Assembly: GCF_019334315.1 (NCBI RefSeq) | Contig: NZ_JAHWGL010000022.1 | Location: forward strand, 1 to 59,902 | Reading direction: 5' to 3' | DNA: 59,902 nucleotides | Origin: Hymenobacter profundi | GTDB lineage: Bacteria > Bacteroidota > Bacteroidia > Cytophagales > Hymenobacteraceae | Shown: positions 58,506-59,902 of the stretch, in pieces | Position numbering within the stretch: position 1 is the first letter of the stretch | Layout: each line of letters starts with the position of its first letter | Position numbers and translations under genes: made by a program | Notes under the pieces: generated by a model | What the model was told of the DNA's origin: nothing | What the model saw: only the letters and a program-made list of their open reading frames with translations | Database searches by the model: none

Positions 58506-59705
58506 ATGAATCCTAATCTACTTCACCTCCTCCGTATTGCCCAACAGCCCGCACGTCGGATCATCGGTCTGATGTCGGGCACCTCTCTCGATGGACTTGA
58601 TGTGGCGCTGTGTCGGTGCGAGGGGAGCGGCATCCACACGCGGGTGCAGGTGGAGCACTTCCACACGGTGCCCTACCCCGAGGAGGTAAAGAACCAGATT
58701 CGGGAGGTGTTTGCGAAGGCCGAAATCAGCTTCGAGCAGTTGTGCCTGCTACACCCCTGGATTGGCAACCTGCACGCCGATATGGTGCTGGACTGCCTGC
58801 GCCAGTGGCAGGTAGCGCCTACCGAGGTCGACTGCATCGCAAGCCACGGCCAGACCGTGTACCACGCGCCCCGCCACCAGCACGGCCGCCCCGATTTTCC
58901 CAATGCTACCCTCCAACTCGGCGACGGTGACCACGTGGCCGTACGCACGGGTATCCTCACCCTCAGCGACTTCCGACAGAAGCACCTAGCCGCAGGCGGC
59001 GAGGGTGCACCCCTAGCCGTGTACGGCGACTACCTTCTGTTTTCACAGCAAGGCGAGGACCGAATCTTACTGAACATGGGTGGTATTGCTAACTTCACTT
59101 ATTTACCTGGTTCCCTGCAATTGGCCGAAATATTTTCCACCGATGTTGGCCCCGGCAACACCTTGCTCGACGCTTTCACACAACACTACTTCCCTACCCT
59201 CAGCTACGACGCCAACGGCGCGTTGGCCTCCCAAGGCCAAGTGCACGAAACCTTGTTGGCCGCCCTCCTCGACCATCCTTTCTTTCAGGCTGACTTTCCG
59301 AAGACCACTGGCCCGGAGCTATTTAATAAGGAGTATGTGCAGCAAGCACAGACGCGCAGCGGCACACTGGCTCCCTCGCCCCACGATTTACTGGCTACCC
59401 TCACCCAGTTCAGCGCCGAGAGCATCGTGCGGGCTTTGGAGCGGTGCTTTCCTGTTCCCAATCTTACTGTTTACGCTAGCGGTGGCGGTATGCACAATCC
59501 CGTGCTGATGACCGCGCTACGCCAGCGTCTACCCCAGTGCCGTTTCACCACCACCGATGAGCTAGGCATCCTGCCTGATGCCAAAGAAGCCGTACTATTT
59601 GCCGTACTAGCCAACGAAGCGCTGGCTGGTACGCCAGAAACCTTTCAGGGCGGCCAGGCTGGTAATCCTGCCGTGAGTATGGGCAAGATTTCTTTTGCTC
59701 GGTGA
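58506..59705 (+). CDS. anmK: Anhydro-N-acetylmuramic acid kinase
   Basis: AnmK phosphorylates and opens 1,6-anhydro-MurNAc to MurNAc-6-phosphate during cell-wall recycling in the cytoplasm. From the ATG at 58506 (MNPNLLHLLRIAQQPARRI) the protein is 399 aa. Family motifs are GLMSGTSLDGLDVALC, VDCIASHGQTVYHAP, TLQLGDGDHVAVRTGI and IFSTDVGPGNTLLDAF, and the C-terminal VYASGGGMHNPVL with TTDELGILPDAKEAVLFAVL. The ATP and sugar sites are intact. A start at 58452 would add residues within the 5' leader. It is divergent from susC. No murQ or ampG is adjacent. Confidence 0.95.
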   Translation: MNPNLLHLLRIAQQPARRIIGLMSGTSLDGLDVALCRCEGSGIHTRVQVEHFHTVPYPEEVKNQIREVFAKAEISFEQLCLLHPWIGNLHADMVLDCLRQWQVAPTEVDCIASHGQTVYHAPRHQHGRPDFPNATLQLGDGDHVAVRTGILTLSDFRQKHLAAGGEGAPLAVYGDYLLFSQQGEDRILLNMGGIANFTYLPGSLQLAEIFSTDVGPGNTLLDAFTQHYFPTLSYDANGALASQGQVHETLLAALLDHPFFQADFPKTTGPELFNKEYVQQAQTRSGTLAPSPHDLLATLTQFSAESIVRALERCFPVPNLTVYASGGGMHNPVLMTALRQRLPQCRFTTTDELGILPDAKEAVLFAVLANEALAGTPETFQGGQAGNPAVSMGKISFAR

Positions 59706-59708
59706 GAT

Positions 59709-59846
59709 GGTGAGTAAAAAGACGTGTGTCATCCTGAGCGCAGCGAAGGACCTTGTCACAATAGAACGACAATCATAACAACGACTCGTTCAACGGGCAC
59801 AAGGTCCTTCGCTGTGCTCAGGATGACACACGTCTTTTTACTCACC
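59709..59846. repeat. Long palindromic element after anmK
   Basis: GGTGAGTAAAAAGACGTGTG then TCATCCTGAGCGCAGCGAAG then GACCTTGT pairs with its complement, with one mismatch or so. The loop has AACGACAATCATAACAACGA and CTCGTTC, shared with 53242-53361. It lies between anmK and the next, minus-strand gene. Confidence 0.93.
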
Positions 59847-59857
59847 ACCTCACCATC

Positions 59858-59902
59858 TTACAGCAGCGTAAGGCGAACCAAGTACTGGTCCTGCTCGTCG
59901 TG
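59858..59902 (-). CDS. C-terminal end of an unidentified gene (cut by window edge)
   Basis: Reading the minus strand, the last codons HDEQDQYLVRLTLL end in TAA (tta at 59858-59860). The frame stays open to the window edge and the palindrome stops just before it, so a gene convergent to anmK probably ends here. Fourteen residues are too few to name it. Confidence 0.4.
   Translation of the reverse strand, partial: HDEQDQYLVRLTLL

Overview
The window looks like a stretch of chromosome from a moderately GC-rich Bacteroidota, most likely a Hymenobacter-like member of the Hymenobacteraceae/Cytophagales. Reasons seen in the sequence: a SusC/SusD pair, other TonB-linked barrels, a type IX secretion (gliding-associated) C-terminal domain, Bat-type genes, Bacteroidota promoters (TTTG, about 20 nt, TAnnTTTG), few Shine-Dalgarno sites, and high-GC coding sequence broken by AT-rich intergenic palindromes. 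No phage, integrase, transposase, rRNA or CRISPR array is visible.

Layout. 1-8.6 kb: ppk1 and gyrB (minus strand), a small basic ORF, an SDR oxidoreductase, a GH1-like glycosidase and a divergent FabH-like ketoacyl synthase. 8.6-9.0 kb: tRNA-Arg(TCT), tRNA-Pro(TGG) and tRNA-Ser(GCT), all minus strand. 9.2-12.5 kb: batB-batC and an acetyl-CoA acetyltransferase. 12.7-25.4 kb: a potassium cluster with a sigma-54 response regulator, a new tiny membrane ORF, kdpF, kdpA, kdpB, kdpC, an outer-membrane barrel, kup, a stand-alone KdpD sensor module and a separate histidine kinase. 25.5-33.3 kb: an AT-rich lipoprotein gene, then gltB-gltD (glutamate synthase). 33.4-39.3 kb: a MORN/YwqK-repeat protein, a TonB-dependent barrel, a DUF2459 protein and a STAS-like protein. 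39.4-44.0 kb: hisS, an active-site-less histidine-ammonia-lyase-fold protein and a T9SS-sorted protein. 44.0-53.8 kb: a hybrid PAS kinase, ybaB, a GT2 glycosyltransferase, a PspC protein, a TPR/OmpA-like lipoprotein, the pyruvate dehydrogenase E1 beta subunit, a DinB protein and a thioesterase. 53.9-59.9 kb: susD-susC, divergent anmK, and the last codons of one more minus-strand gene.

The most coherent system is the potassium cluster. It carries high-affinity uptake (KdpFABC), lower-affinity uptake (Kup) and an outer-membrane channel. Its regulators are rearranged: KdpD is split into a soluble sensor half and a separate membrane kinase, and KdpE is replaced by an NtrC-type sigma-54 activator. 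A -24/-12-like promoter and an upstream dyad lie just before the structural genes, and a 31-codon single-helix ORF sits between that promoter and kdpF.

Two genome-scale patterns run through the window. First, most intergenic gaps longer than about 80 nt hold long, near-perfect inverted repeats that fall into a few families, including GTCATCCTGAGC/GAAGGACCTTAT elements with a shared inner core. Second, the oligomer CCTACC/GGTAGG is strikingly frequent and overrides normal codon choice, for example GGG-GTA-GGN for most Gly-Val-Gly. Other points of interest are the HAL-fold pseudoenzyme beside hisS and an orphan operator-like promoter in front of a 29-codon gene fragment.
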